Assembly: GCF_033042135.1 (NCBI RefSeq) | Contig: NZ_WBXM01000001.1 | Location: 310,001-374,000, forward strand | Direction of reading: 5' to 3' | Source: Haloechinothrix sp033042135 | Lineage (GTDB): Bacteria > Actinomycetota > Actinomycetes > Mycobacteriales > Pseudonocardiaceae | Length of the DNA: 64,000 nucleotides | In this document: piece after piece, positions 7,122 to 15,656 of the stretch | Layout: the number at the start of each line of letters is the position of its first letter | Numbering within the stretch: the first letter of the stretch is position 1 | Program-made: the position numbers and the translations under genes | The notes under the pieces: generated by a model | Database searches by the model: none | The model's input: the letters and a program-made list of their open reading frames with translations, nothing else | What the model was told of the DNA's origin: nothing

Positions 7122-9264
7122 ACCCCGCAGGCGCCACCTCGATCGGGATGCCGTTGAGCACGGCCGTGCCGGACAGCTCGTCCAGCAGCTGTTCGTCGGC
7201 GAGCACGTTCGAGTTCACGCCGGGATGGGCGGCGGCCACCTCGGTGCGCACACCGTCCACCCCGTGGCCCCAGCCGTGCGGCATGCTGACCACGCCCGGC
7301 GCGACGTCCTCGGTCACCTCCACCTGGGCCTCGACCGCACCCGCGCGGGAGGCGATGGTGGCGAGCCCGCCGTCGACCAGCCCCAACCGCCTCGCGTCGG
7401 TCGGGTGCACGTGCGCGGTGCACCGGTTGCTGCCGCGCACCAGCGGCTCCAGGTTGTGCATCCACGAGTTGTTCGAGCTCAGATGGCGCCTGCCGATCAG
7501 CACCATGCCGCCGTTGCGGTGCCGGGTCAGCTCCGCAGCCAGCCGCGGCACATCCCTGGTGATCGCCTCCGGGGCGAACTCGATCCGTCCGGAGGCGGTG
7601 GTCAACACCTCGGGGATGCGTGGCTGAAGCGGCCCGAGATCCACACCGTGCGGGGCGTCTTCCAGGTCGGCGAGCGTCAGCCCGTACGGCCCCGAGCGCA
7701 GCAGGATGTCGATGATCCGTTCCGGGCCCGAGCGGTCGGTGACCTCGGCGAGATCGATGCCCTTGCGCTTGGCGACCTCGCCAGCCACGAACTCGTCGAG
7801 CGCGGCGATGTCGGCGTCAGGTCCCTGCCCGGTGACGATGCCGGTCAGCCGCAGCATCGTCTGCCACTCCTGCGGCAGCTCGGGCTCCAGCGCCGCCGGG
7901 CTCCAGTTCGCCACGTTGCGGACCGCGAGCTGGTACAGCGCCACGTCGTAGTGCGGCCGTTCCAGCGGCGTCGGTCCTGGCAGGATCACGTCGGCGTGCC
8001 GGGTGGTTTCGTTGACGTAGACATCCAGCGACACCATGAAGTCCAGTTCAGGCAGCGCGCCCGCGAGCCGCTCGGCGTTCGGCGTGCTCAGGCACGGGTT
8101 GCCGCTCACCGTCAGCAGCGCCCGTACCTGCCCCTCGCCGGGGGTGAGGATCTCGTCGGCCAGCGTGGCCACCGGCACCTCGCCGAACACTTCGGGTAGC
8201 CCACGCACCCGCGTGTGCCAGCGGCCGTGCCGGAACGGCCTGCTGCTGGCAGGCAGCGCCGCCGCCGGGGCGGTGAACATCGCCCCGCCCGGCCGGTCCA
8301 GGTTTCCGGTGAGCACGTTGAGCACGTCCACCAGCCAGCTCGCCAGCGTGCCGAAGGCCTGCGTGGTGGTGCCGATCCGGCCGTAGACCGCCGCGCACTC
8401 GGCCCTGGCGAGCTCGCGGGCCATGCGGCGGATCTCGCCCGCGTCGATGCCGGTCGGCCCGGCCACGGCCTCCGGCGTGAACGGCGCCGCCAGCTCGCGC
8501 ACCTCATCCAGCCCGCTGGTGTGTGCGGCGAGCGCGCCTGGCCGTGCGAGACCCTCGTCGAACAGCACGTTCGCCAGCGCGAACAGTAGCAGCGCGTCGG
8601 TGCCCGGCCGGATCGTGTGGTGCTCGTCGGCAACGGCGGCCGTGCGTGTGCGGCGCGGGTCGATCACCACCAGCTTGCCGCCGCGTTCACGGATACCGCG
8701 CAGCCGCCGCCGGACGTCCGGGGCGGTCATCAGGCTGCCGTTCGACACCAGCGGGTTCGCGCCGAGCACGAGCAGGTGCTGGGTGCGGTCGATATCCGGG
8801 ACCGGGATCGTGAAGGCGTTGCCGAACAGGTAGCCGGAGGAGAAGTGCTTCGGGATCTGATCCACGGTGCCTGCGGTGTAGAAGTTCTTCGTGCCGAGTG
8901 CCCGGTACAGCGGAGGGCCGTACAGCGCGGTGGAGATGTTGTGCACCGCCGGGTTGCCCGCGTAGACGGCCACCGCGTCCGGCCCGTGCTGCTCCAGGAT
9001 CGGGCGCAGCCGGGCGTCGATCTCGGCGAAGGCCTCGTCCCAGGTGGCCTCGACGAGCTCGCCGCCTCGGCGCACCAGCGGGGAGGTCAGCCGGTCGGGG
9101 TCGTGGTGCAGCGCGCCGAGCGAGGCACCCTTCGGGCAGATGTAGCCACGCGAGAACACGTCCTTCCCGTCGCCGCGTACTTCGGTGACCGTGTCACCGT
9201 CGACGGTGACGTCCAAGCCACAGGTGGCTTCACAGAGCGGGCAGGTCACGTGGGCGGTACGCAT
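7120..9264 (-). CDS. Molybdopterin-dependent oxidoreductase
   Basis: A 714-residue enzyme of the DMSO-reductase superfamily, predicted cytoplasmic because no Tat signal is present. The N-terminus carries the 4Fe-4S motif C-x2-C-x3-C (CPLCEATCGLDV, residues 8-19) with the fourth Cys in YICPKGASLG near residue 43. Molybdopterin-binding signatures follow (HLLVLGANPLVSNGSL; LTVSGNPCLSTPN; DVILPGPTPLERP), with a C-terminal dinucleotide-binding beta-barrel (HLSSNNSWMHN ... VHPTDARRLG). The ATG follows GAGGTGATCC. No partner subunit or cofactor-synthesis gene is adjacent, so the substrate is unassigned. Formate-dehydrogenase-like or nitrate-reductase-like enzymes are the nearest guesses. Confidence 0.9.
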   Translation of the reverse strand: MRTAHVTCPLCEATCGLDVTVDGDTVTEVRGDGKDVFSRGYICPKGASLGALHHDPDRLTSPLVRRGGELVEATWDEAFAEIDARLRPILEQHGPDAVAVYAGNPAVHNISTALYGPPLYRALGTKNFYTAGTVDQIPKHFSSGYLFGNAFTIPVPDIDRTQHLLVLGANPLVSNGSLMTAPDVRRRLRGIRERGGKLVVIDPRRTRTAAVADEHHTIRPGTDALLLFALANVLFDEGLARPGALAAHTSGLDEVRELAAPFTPEAVAGPTGIDAGEIRRMARELARAECAAVYGRIGTTTQAFGTLASWLVDVLNVLTGNLDRPGGAMFTAPAAALPASSRPFRHGRWHTRVRGLPEVFGEVPVATLADEILTPGEGQVRALLTVSGNPCLSTPNAERLAGALPELDFMVSLDVYVNETTRHADVILPGPTPLERPHYDVALYQLAVRNVANWSPAALEPELPQEWQTMLRLTGIVTGQGPDADIAALDEFVAGEVAKRKGIDLAEVTDRSGPERIIDILLRSGPYGLTLADLEDAPHGVDLGPLQPRIPEVLTTASGRIEFAPEAITRDVPRLAAELTRHRNGGMVLIGRRHLSSNNSWMHNLEPLVRGSNRCTAHVHPTDARRLGLVDGGLATIASRAGAVEAQVEVTEDVAPGVVSMPHGWGHGVDGVRTEVAAAHPGVNSNVLADEQLLDELSGTAVLNGIPIEVAPAG

Positions 9265-9431
9265 GGATCACCTCGCGGGGATGGCTGGCTGGGTGGATTC
9301 AGCCTAGGCCGTGCTGCTGGCGTCGCGTCAAGAAACGGCGAGAAAGCTGGGGTGCAGCGGTTGCCGAACGCCGCTCACCGGGGGAGTGCGAGGTGTCCGA
9401 TTCGTTCAAGGTGATCCTCCGTCACGGCGCT

Positions 9432-9437
9432 TAGCCT
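9432..9437 (+). promoter_or_regulatory. -10 hexamer TAGCCT ahead of VOC gene
   Basis: TAGCCT lies 6 nt before the ATG at 9444, with no Shine-Dalgarno sequence. The transcript is probably leaderless. Confidence 0.45.
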
Positions 9438-9443
9438 CGACAC

Positions 9444-9839
9444 ATGACGATGAGGTTCAGTGCGGTCGGGTTGATCGCAGGCGACATGAAGGAAACACTC
9501 GCGTTCTACCGGTTGCTCGGGTTCGACATCCCCGCCGAGGCGGACGCCGAGGAGCACGTCGAGGTCACCGTGGCAGGCGGGGTGCGGTTGATGTGGGACT
9601 CGATGGCCACCGTGCGCACCATCGATCCCGGGTGGACACCTCCATCCGGTGGGCATCGTGCGGCGCTGGCCTTCGACTGCGGGACACCGGCCGAGGTGGA
9701 TCGCGCGTACGCCGAGCTCACGGCTGCTGGCTATCCGGGCCATCACGCGCCGTGGGATGCGTTCTGGGGCCAGCGCTATGCGACCGTGACCGACCCCGAC
9801 GGGAACCCGGTGGACATGTTCGCCGCGCTCCCCGGCTGA
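9444..9839 (+). CDS. VOC-superfamily (glyoxalase/bleomycin-resistance-like) protein
   Basis: A 131-residue protein of the vicinal-oxygen-chelate fold. Two beta-alpha-beta3 modules are visible: MRFSAVGLIAGDMKETLAFY with LLGFDIPAE in the first half, and EVDRAYAELTAAGYPGHHAP with ATVTDPDGNPVDMFA closing the second. This length is typical of single-domain VOC dioxygenases or antibiotic-binding proteins. Metal-ligand assignment is uncertain from sequence alone. It converges on an AraC-type regulator 6 nt away on the other strand. No pathway context points to a substrate. Confidence 0.85.
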   Translation: MTMRFSAVGLIAGDMKETLAFYRLLGFDIPAEADAEEHVEVTVAGGVRLMWDSMATVRTIDPGWTPPSGGHRAALAFDCGTPAEVDRAYAELTAAGYPGHHAPWDAFWGQRYATVTDPDGNPVDMFAALPG

Positions 9840-9845
9840 TACGGC

Positions 9846-10532
9846 TCAGGCCACGGCCCGTGCGCCTGTCAGCTGCGCGAAGCTGGTGCCTGCCAGCTGC
9901 CGCGTCTCGCGGAGCAGGTGCGCCTGGTCGGCGTACCCGCTCCGTGTCGCGACCTCGGCTCCCGAATGCCCCGCCTTCGCCAGGCGAAGTGCTGCCTGGA
10001 AGCGCAGTATCCGCGCCAGCGTCTTGGGGCCGTAGCCGAACAGGCGAAGGCTCCAGCGGTGGAGTTGACGCTCACTCACGTTCACGTGATCAGCCACAGT
10101 GGACACAGATTCGTGGCTGGCGATCAATCGGACGATTGTCGAGGTCCGGGCGTCCGGCTGGGCGTGGCGTTGATCCAGGGCGAAGGACTCCAGACAGGCC
10201 GCCGGATCGTCCCCGTGGCCGAGGCGGTCGACGAGCCGTTTCACGGCATCCGTGGCCGCGACGTCGCGCAGCGCCTCCCGGCTGTCGCGCAGCTCGTTCG
10301 CCGGTACCGCCAGCAGTCGCGGCAACATCCCCGGCGGGAAGCGTAGTCCGGTGTACCGTTCGCCCGCGCGGGCATGCTCCCGGTACGGTCGCGAGTCCGG
10401 ACCGGCGAGGACGAGCTCGCCCTTCATCCAGATCAGGTCCATACACCCGTCGGGCAGCACGTCCAACGGGCCGGAGGTGGCGCTGCACCACACCACCGCG
10501 CCCGGCACGATCGATCGCCGCTCGTTGTACAC
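9846..10532 (-). CDS. AraC-family transcriptional regulator
   Basis: A 228-residue regulator. The N-terminal DUF6597-like sensor part holds WCSATSGPLDVLPDGCMDLI and GLRFPPGMLPRLL. The C-terminal AraC domain has the two helix-turn-helix units expected (VSTVADHVNVSERQLHRW; AEVATRSGYADQAHLLRETR). The GTG at 10532 was chosen because the longer frame upstream is Gly/Arg-rich without family character. It lies 44 nt downstream of the DedA gene on the same strand and may be the last gene of the MarR-MFS-DedA operon. Targets are unknown. Confidence 0.85.
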   Translation of the reverse strand: MYNERRSIVPGAVVWCSATSGPLDVLPDGCMDLIWMKGELVLAGPDSRPYREHARAGERYTGLRFPPGMLPRLLAVPANELRDSREALRDVAATDAVKRLVDRLGHGDDPAACLESFALDQRHAQPDARTSTIVRLIASHESVSTVADHVNVSERQLHRWSLRLFGYGPKTLARILRFQAALRLAKAGHSGAEVATRSGYADQAHLLRETRQLAGTSFAQLTGARAVA

Positions 10533-10576
10533 CCCGGCATCATCGCACCGGCCCCCGACAGCCGGGGCACCGCGCG

Positions 10577-11311
10577 TCACGCCCCGTCGGGGGAATGCTG
10601 GCCTGTGGCCCCGGTCGGAGTGACGTTGCCCCGTACGCCCTCGCTGTCCGCCACGTCGAGGGGTTCGGCGGGCCTGCGCATCTCGACGAGGTAGCGCCAC
10701 ACGCCCGCGACCGTGCCCACCGCGACCAGGGCGATCATCACCCACACCGCCGTCGCCTCCAGCCAGCCGGGCACCAGCCGGAGCAGGCCCGCCGCGTAGT
10801 AGCCGGCGAGCAGCACCACCGGAACCCACAGCAGGGCCGCGAGGGCGCTACCCAACGCGAACCGCCTGCGGTCCATGCCTGCGGCACCAGCGATCGGTGG
10901 GATGAGCGGACCGGCCCACGGCACCCACCGCGCGACGATCACCGCGACGATGCCGTTGCGGTCAAGGAAGGCGCGGGTGCGTTCCAGCCGATCCCGGCGC
11001 ACTACGGTGCCACCTCGCCGAGCGGACACCATCGCGCCCGCCTTGTGACCGATCACGTACCCGGTGAGGTTACCCGCGAAGGCCGCCACGGTGGTCGCCG
11101 CGGCCAGCAGCCACACCTGCACGTCGGCGCCCTGCTGGGCGAGCACGACCCCGGCAGGGAACAGCAGCGTTCCCCCAGGCAGCACCAACCCGATGACCAG
11201 CCCGCACTGCACGTAGATGAAGCTGAGCACGATCAGCCACAGCATGACCGTGCCCACCCCGGCGAGCAGGTCGAAACCCATGTCGGAGTACTCCACGGTC
11301 GCCAGCGTCAT
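10577..11311 (-). CDS. DedA-family membrane protein
   Basis: A 244-residue membrane protein with about five to six hydrophobic segments and the DedA/SNARE-associated core: LVLPGGTLLFPAGV, then GNLTGYVIGHKAG, FLDRNGIVAVIVARWVPWAG and IAGAAGMDRRRF. The Arg in ARWVPWAGPL and the Gly/Pro pattern match the family. DedA proteins are lipid scramblases or flippases, and some recycle undecaprenyl phosphate (UptA). The start overlaps the stop of the MFS gene by one base (TAATG), so translation is probably coupled. A polar tail after the last membrane segment is not conserved in the family. Confidence 0.9.
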   Translation of the reverse strand: MTLATVEYSDMGFDLLAGVGTVMLWLIVLSFIYVQCGLVIGLVLPGGTLLFPAGVVLAQQGADVQVWLLAAATTVAAFAGNLTGYVIGHKAGAMVSARRGGTVVRRDRLERTRAFLDRNGIVAVIVARWVPWAGPLIPPIAGAAGMDRRRFALGSALAALLWVPVVLLAGYYAAGLLRLVPGWLEATAVWVMIALVAVGTVAGVWRYLVEMRRPAEPLDVADSEGVRGNVTPTGATGQHSPDGA

Positions 11312-12921
11312 TACTGATCGACTGTACTGTTCGCGCCCGCGTCGCGGGGGTTGTTCGCGTCAGCTAGTGGCAACTCGCGCAGGAAGAGAAGCAACGTGAA
11401 CGCCAGGAATGCGACACCTGCCGCGACGTAGAACACCAGGCTGACCGAGGTGGAGAAACCCATCAGGTACGGCTGTGCCTCGGCGAGCGGCAGATCTTTC
11501 AGGAACGAGGAATCCCGCATGATGTCGGCCTGTCCGTTGGCCAGATCCTCGGGTGCGATCCCCAGGCTCGCCGCAGCGTCGTGGATGTTGCGGGTGAGCG
11601 TGCTGAACAGGATCGACAGGAACACCGCCACGCCGAGCGTGCCCCCGATCTGCCGGAAGAACGTGGCCGAGGCCGTGGATACGCCCATGTCCGAACGAGG
11701 TCCGGCGTTCTGCGCGGTGATCACCAGCGTCTGCAGGCATCCGCCCAGCCCGAGCCCGATGGTCGCCATCGCCACCAGCGGGTGCCACAGCGGACTGTCC
11801 CAACTCACCTGCGCGAACAGCAACGATCCGACCGCGATCGTCGCCGTGCCGGTCACCGGCAACACCTTGTACCGGCCGGTCGCCGCGATGACCCGACCGG
11901 TGATGAGAGTGCCTGTCATGATCCCGGCCATCATCGGTACCGCGAGCAACCCGGCCTGGGTGGGGCTGTAACCGTGCACGATTTGCAGGTACTGCGGGAT
12001 GAGTGAGACGGACCCGAACATCCCGACGCCCACCAGGGTGCTGCCGACGATGGCCACACTGAACGTGGAGTTGCGGAACAACCGCATCGGGATCAGCGCG
12101 GCGTCGCCCATCCGCAGCTCAGTCCGGATGAACAGCGCTATACCGGTGACGGTGATGATGTAGCAGGCGATCGCCGGAGCCGAATCCCAGCCCCACACGC
12201 GCCCCTGCTCGGCGACGAGCAGCAGCGGGAACACCGCGCTGGCGAGGCTCGCCGCGCCGCGCCAGTCGATACGGTGCTGTTGCCGGGTGTGGGGCACGTT
12301 GAGCACCTTGAACACCACGAACAGCGCGATGACCCCGATAGGGAGGTTGATGCCGAACACCCACCGCCAGCCGTCGACGCCCGCGATGCTGTCGATGCCC
12401 GCGAACAACCCGCCGAGCACCGGACCGAGCACGCTGGCCAGTGCGAACATGGCCACGATGTAGCCCTGGTACCGGGCACGCTGGCGCGGCGCCACGATGT
12501 CGCCGATGATCGTGATCGACAGCGACATGAGCCCGCCGCCGCCGAGCCCCTGCACCGCACGGAAAGCGGCCAGGCTGTACATGGACTGGGCGAGCATGCA
12601 GGCAAGCGAGCCGGTCAGGAAGATGAGGATGGCGATCAGGAACAGCGGCTTGCGGCCGTAGATGTCGGAGAGCTTGCCGTAGATAGGGGTGGCGATCGTG
12701 GCCGCGATCAGGTACGCGGTCGTCGCCCAGGCCTGCATGCTCAGACCCTGCAAGTCGTCGGCGATCACTCGGATGGCAGTGGACAGGATGGTGCTGTCCA
12801 GCGCCGCCATGAACATGCCCATGAGCAGGCCGGACAGCACGGTCAAGATCTGCTTGTGGCTCAGCGGCGAGTACCAGGCTTCGTGCGCGCCACCATCCTG
12901 GCGGGAATGGGTCGTGGTCAC
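11311..12921 (-). CDS. MFS drug exporter, DHA2 (14-TM, EmrB/QacA) family
   Basis: A 536-residue proton-driven exporter. Visible signatures include motif A (GKLSDIYGRKPLFL, about residues 82-95), motif C-like GLGGGGLMSLSITIIGD and about 14 hydrophobic segments. GMFMAALDSTILSTAI at the first helix is typical of DHA2 multidrug pumps. It begins with GTG at 12921, overlapping the MarR stop by 4 nt, and ends overlapping the DedA start by 1 nt. The MarR gene just upstream on the same strand is the expected repressor. The substrate is unknown; lipophilic drugs are typical for the family. Confidence 0.93.
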   Translation of the reverse strand: MTTTHSRQDGGAHEAWYSPLSHKQILTVLSGLLMGMFMAALDSTILSTAIRVIADDLQGLSMQAWATTAYLIAATIATPIYGKLSDIYGRKPLFLIAILIFLTGSLACMLAQSMYSLAAFRAVQGLGGGGLMSLSITIIGDIVAPRQRARYQGYIVAMFALASVLGPVLGGLFAGIDSIAGVDGWRWVFGINLPIGVIALFVVFKVLNVPHTRQQHRIDWRGAASLASAVFPLLLVAEQGRVWGWDSAPAIACYIITVTGIALFIRTELRMGDAALIPMRLFRNSTFSVAIVGSTLVGVGMFGSVSLIPQYLQIVHGYSPTQAGLLAVPMMAGIMTGTLITGRVIAATGRYKVLPVTGTATIAVGSLLFAQVSWDSPLWHPLVAMATIGLGLGGCLQTLVITAQNAGPRSDMGVSTASATFFRQIGGTLGVAVFLSILFSTLTRNIHDAAASLGIAPEDLANGQADIMRDSSFLKDLPLAEAQPYLMGFSTSVSLVFYVAAGVAFLAFTLLLFLRELPLADANNPRDAGANSTVDQ

Positions 12922-13466
12922 CGGTCGTTACCCCCGCCTGCCTCTCCGCTAGTAGCGGGCCTGTCGGCGCCGTCGACCAGCGGCACCGCGTTGAGATCGT
13001 TGTCGAGCAGGTCGGAGTTCAGCCGGTCGAGCAGCCTGATCAGATGCTCGACATCGGCCGGATCCCACTCGCGAACCGTGGCGGCGAGCCACCGGTTCCG
13101 TGCCGCTCGCGCCCCCTCGTAGACCCGCAATCCCTTGTCAGTCGGAGCCAGCAGGCAGGCGCGGCCGTCGTCGGGATCGGCCTGCCGTTGGAGCAGCCCG
13201 TGCTGCACCAGCACGCCGGTCTGCCTGCTCACCGTGGAGATCTCGGTGTGAAGCAGCTCTGCCAGCGCCGAGGTGCGTTGCGGCCCGGAACGTACCAGCG
13301 TGCCCAGGATGGCGAAGGTGCCCTGCTCGATGCCGTCGGGTTGCGCCTTGGCCAGCTGCGCCGTGGCCCGGTTCAGCAGCCGCACGAACCGGATGAGCTG
13401 GGTACCCAGCGCATCGGCGGTGTCGAGGTCCTCGTGGTTGGAGGCCTGTTGCGCTGTCGATGCCAT
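12918..13466 (-). CDS. MarR-family transcriptional regulator
   Basis: A 182-residue winged-helix regulator. The DNA-binding part (residues about 55-125) includes GTFAILGTLVRSGPQRTSA and a recognition helix LLHTEISTVSRQTGVLV, then the wing LQRQADPDDGRACLLAPTDKG. The last motif (D-x-R-A/S) is diagnostic of MarR. The ATG at 13466 was preferred to a TTG 39 nt earlier. It heads the MFS-DedA operon with 4-nt and 1-nt overlaps, so it probably represses its own operon and is released by a small-molecule ligand. A candidate operator lies at 13503-13512. Confidence 0.9.
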   Translation of the reverse strand: MASTAQQASNHEDLDTADALGTQLIRFVRLLNRATAQLAKAQPDGIEQGTFAILGTLVRSGPQRTSALAELLHTEISTVSRQTGVLVQHGLLQRQADPDDGRACLLAPTDKGLRVYEGARAARNRWLAATVREWDPADVEHLIRLLDRLNSDLLDNDLNAVPLVDGADRPATSGEAGGGNDR

Positions 13467-13502
13467 GGCGTCGTCCTCGTCCAGAAAGCTTCTTGTCCTC
13501 AA

Positions 13503-13512
13503 CAACTAGTTG
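13503..13512. promoter_or_regulatory. Candidate MarR operator (CAACTAGTTG)
   Basis: A 10-bp perfect palindrome, CAACTAGTTG, in an unusually AT-rich patch 37 nt upstream of the MarR start. TATACT on the minus strand about 12-17 nt further upstream could be a -10 element, which would place the palindrome over the start of transcription. Confidence 0.4.
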
Positions 13513-13689
13513 AGCGATACAAGTATATGCACCACGTTGCCGTCACGCCATCGGGTGTGGCACATGACGCGACCGGGAGCGTAGACGCCCGGCCGCACCT
13601 AGCATGGCCAGCGGAAAGCCTGGCGTGCACGCGAGAGCCGGCCGGGCACGTGCCGACAGCAACCACAGGAGACCACGACAAGGAGAGCT

Positions 13690-14676
13690 GTGCGTATCAC
13701 GTCGCTGCTACCGGGAACACTGGGATTCGGCACCGCACCGCTGGGCAACATGTTCCGTGCGATCAGCGAGGACGAAGCCGCCGCCACCGTCGAGGCGGCA
13801 TGGTATGAGGGCGTGCGGTACTTCGACACTGCCCCGTTCTACGGGGCCGGGCTTTCCGAGATCCGGCTCGGCGCGGTCCTGTCGGAGCGGCCGCGCACCG
13901 ACTACGTGCTCAGCACCAAGGTAGGCAGGCTGGTGCTGGACGAGACCGAGAGCAAGGACGGGCTGTTCGCCGAAGGGCGCCCCAACAAGGTGCTCGACGA
14001 CTACACCGCTGACGGTGCCCTCCGTTCGATCGAGGACAGCCTCAAGCGGCTGGGGACCGACCGGCTGGACGTCGTCTGGGTACACGACGTGGCGCAGGAC
14101 TTCCACGGCGACAACTGGCTGCACGTGTTCGAAACCGCGCGGACCGGCGCGTTCCGGGCACTGACCCGGTTACGGGAGGAGGGAGTCATCGGCGCATGGG
14201 GCCTTGGCGTCAACCGGGTCGAACCGTGCGAGCTGACGCTGGAACTGGACGAACCGCAGCCCGACGGTTTCCTGCTCGCCGGGCGCTACACCCTCCTCGA
14301 CCACGCCCGCGCCCTACAGCGCCTGCTGCCCACCGCCACCGAACAGGGCGCCGAACTGGTGATCGGCGGGCCGTACAGTTCCGGCGTGCTCGCGGGCGGC
14401 AGGCACTTCGAGTACCAGGAGGCCTCCCGCGAGGTGCTGGACACCGTGGAACGCCTCAGGGCCATCGCCGCTCGGTACGATGTGGACCTCAAAGCGGCCG
14501 CGTTGCAGTTCCCACTGGCCCATCCCGCTGTGGCCGCGGTGATTCCCGGCGCCTCACGGCCGACCCGCATCGGCGAGGACGTCGCGGCCTCCCGCGCCAC
14601 CATTCCCCCGGAGTTCTGGGACGCCCTCCGGCGGGACGGCCTGCTGGCCGCCGACGCGCCGGTGCCCGCGTCCTGA
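13690..14676 (+). CDS. Aldo/keto reductase
   Basis: A 328-residue NADPH-dependent oxidoreductase with a TIM-barrel fold. The catalytic set is visible: Asp and Tyr in YFDTAPFYGAGLSE (residues 39-52), Lys in LSTKVGRL, and His in VVWVHDVAQDF. The cofactor end of the barrel has AVIPGASRPTRIGED. The sequence resembles the D-threo-aldose/L-fucose dehydrogenase branch of the family, but the substrate is not assigned. The GTG start at 13690 follows AAGGAGA at good spacing. The gene stands alone between the MarR operon and the DUF368 gene. Confidence 0.9.
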   Translation: MRITSLLPGTLGFGTAPLGNMFRAISEDEAAATVEAAWYEGVRYFDTAPFYGAGLSEIRLGAVLSERPRTDYVLSTKVGRLVLDETESKDGLFAEGRPNKVLDDYTADGALRSIEDSLKRLGTDRLDVVWVHDVAQDFHGDNWLHVFETARTGAFRALTRLREEGVIGAWGLGVNRVEPCELTLELDEPQPDGFLLAGRYTLLDHARALQRLLPTATEQGAELVIGGPYSSGVLAGGRHFEYQEASREVLDTVERLRAIAARYDVDLKAAALQFPLAHPAVAAVIPGASRPTRIGEDVAASRATIPPEFWDALRRDGLLAADAPVPAS

Positions 14677-14714
14677 AGGAGGCGGGACGCTCCGGCGCCT
14701 CACGGGGCGGGTCG

Positions 14715-14720
14715 TAGGCT
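14715..14720 (+). promoter_or_regulatory. -10 hexamer TAGGCT ahead of DUF368 gene
   Basis: TAGGCT lies 6 nt before the GTG at 14727. No ribosome site is present, so the transcript is probably leaderless. Confidence 0.45.
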
Positions 14721-14726
14721 GGGCGC

Positions 14727-15656
14727 GTGGCGAAATCCGCGGGCACTCACTTGTTCAACGCGTTCCGAGGCGGCCTTATCGGCACCGCCGAAGTGGTTCC
14801 CGGCGTTTCCGGCGGGACGGTCGCGCTGATCGTGGGCATCTACGACCGCCTGATCATCTCCGCCGGGCATGTGGTCAGCGGGCTGAGAATCACCGCGACA
14901 GACCTGGCGCGAGGCAGGGGCGCCGCGCGGGCGGGCGCGGAGTTCCGCAGGGCGGACTGGCCGGTGGTGCTCGCCGCGCTCGCCGGGATGGCGGTGGCCA
15001 TCGTGCTCGCCGCCCGGCTACTCGCGCCCGCGGTGGAGAACCACCCGCAGTACGCCTACGCGGTGTTCTTCGGGCTCGTGCTGGCCGGGCTGTGGGTGCC
15101 CTACCGCGGCTCCGGCAGGCGCTGGTCGCCGGTGCACTACCTGCTGGCGCTGGCGGTGGGCGCGGCGGCGTTCGTGCTCACCGGGCTGCCGCCGACCGAG
15201 GTGAGACCGAACCCGCTGATCGTGGTGCTCGCCGCGGCAGTGGCGGTCAGCGCTCTGGTGCTGCCCGGGGTGTCCGGCTCGTTCCTGCTGCTGACCTTCG
15301 GGCTGTACACCGCGACGTTGAACGCCGTGAACGACGGCGACGTGGCGTACCTGGCCACGTTCGCGTTCGGCGCGTTCGTCGGTCTGGCGCTGTTCGTGAA
15401 GTTGCTGCAGTGGCTGCTGGAACATCACCACCACGTCACGCTGGTGGTGATGACCGGTCTGATGGCCGGTTCGCTGCGCGCGCTGTGGCCATGGCAGCCG
15501 TGGGAGGCCGAGGAGCGTACGCTGCTCGCTCCGACCGGTGACGTGGCCGCCACCATCGGGCTCATGGTCGTCGGTGCCGTGATCGTCGCGAGTGCGCTGA
15601 TCGCGGCGAATGTGATGCAGACGCGCCGCGCAGCTGCCACTACCGTGGAGGCATGA
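14727..15656 (+). CDS. DUF368 membrane protein (PopT-like undecaprenyl-phosphate translocase)
   Basis: A 309-residue polytopic membrane protein with about eight hydrophobic segments. The DUF368 hallmark G-x-x-E-V-V-P-G-V-S-G-G-T is seen as GTAEVVPGVSGGTVALIVG near residues 16-34, and the second repeat-like PGVSGSFLLLTFGLY near 180. DUF368 proteins have been shown to flip undecaprenyl phosphate back across the membrane for cell-wall recycling (PopT). The stop overlaps the next start by 4 nt (ATGA), so it is coupled to the FAD oxidase. A His-rich stretch in a loop (EHHHHVT) is notable. Confidence 0.9.
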   Translation: MAKSAGTHLFNAFRGGLIGTAEVVPGVSGGTVALIVGIYDRLIISAGHVVSGLRITATDLARGRGAARAGAEFRRADWPVVLAALAGMAVAIVLAARLLAPAVENHPQYAYAVFFGLVLAGLWVPYRGSGRRWSPVHYLLALAVGAAAFVLTGLPPTEVRPNPLIVVLAAAVAVSALVLPGVSGSFLLLTFGLYTATLNAVNDGDVAYLATFAFGAFVGLALFVKLLQWLLEHHHHVTLVVMTGLMAGSLRALWPWQPWEAEERTLLAPTGDVAATIGLMVVGAVIVASALIAANVMQTRRAAATTVEA

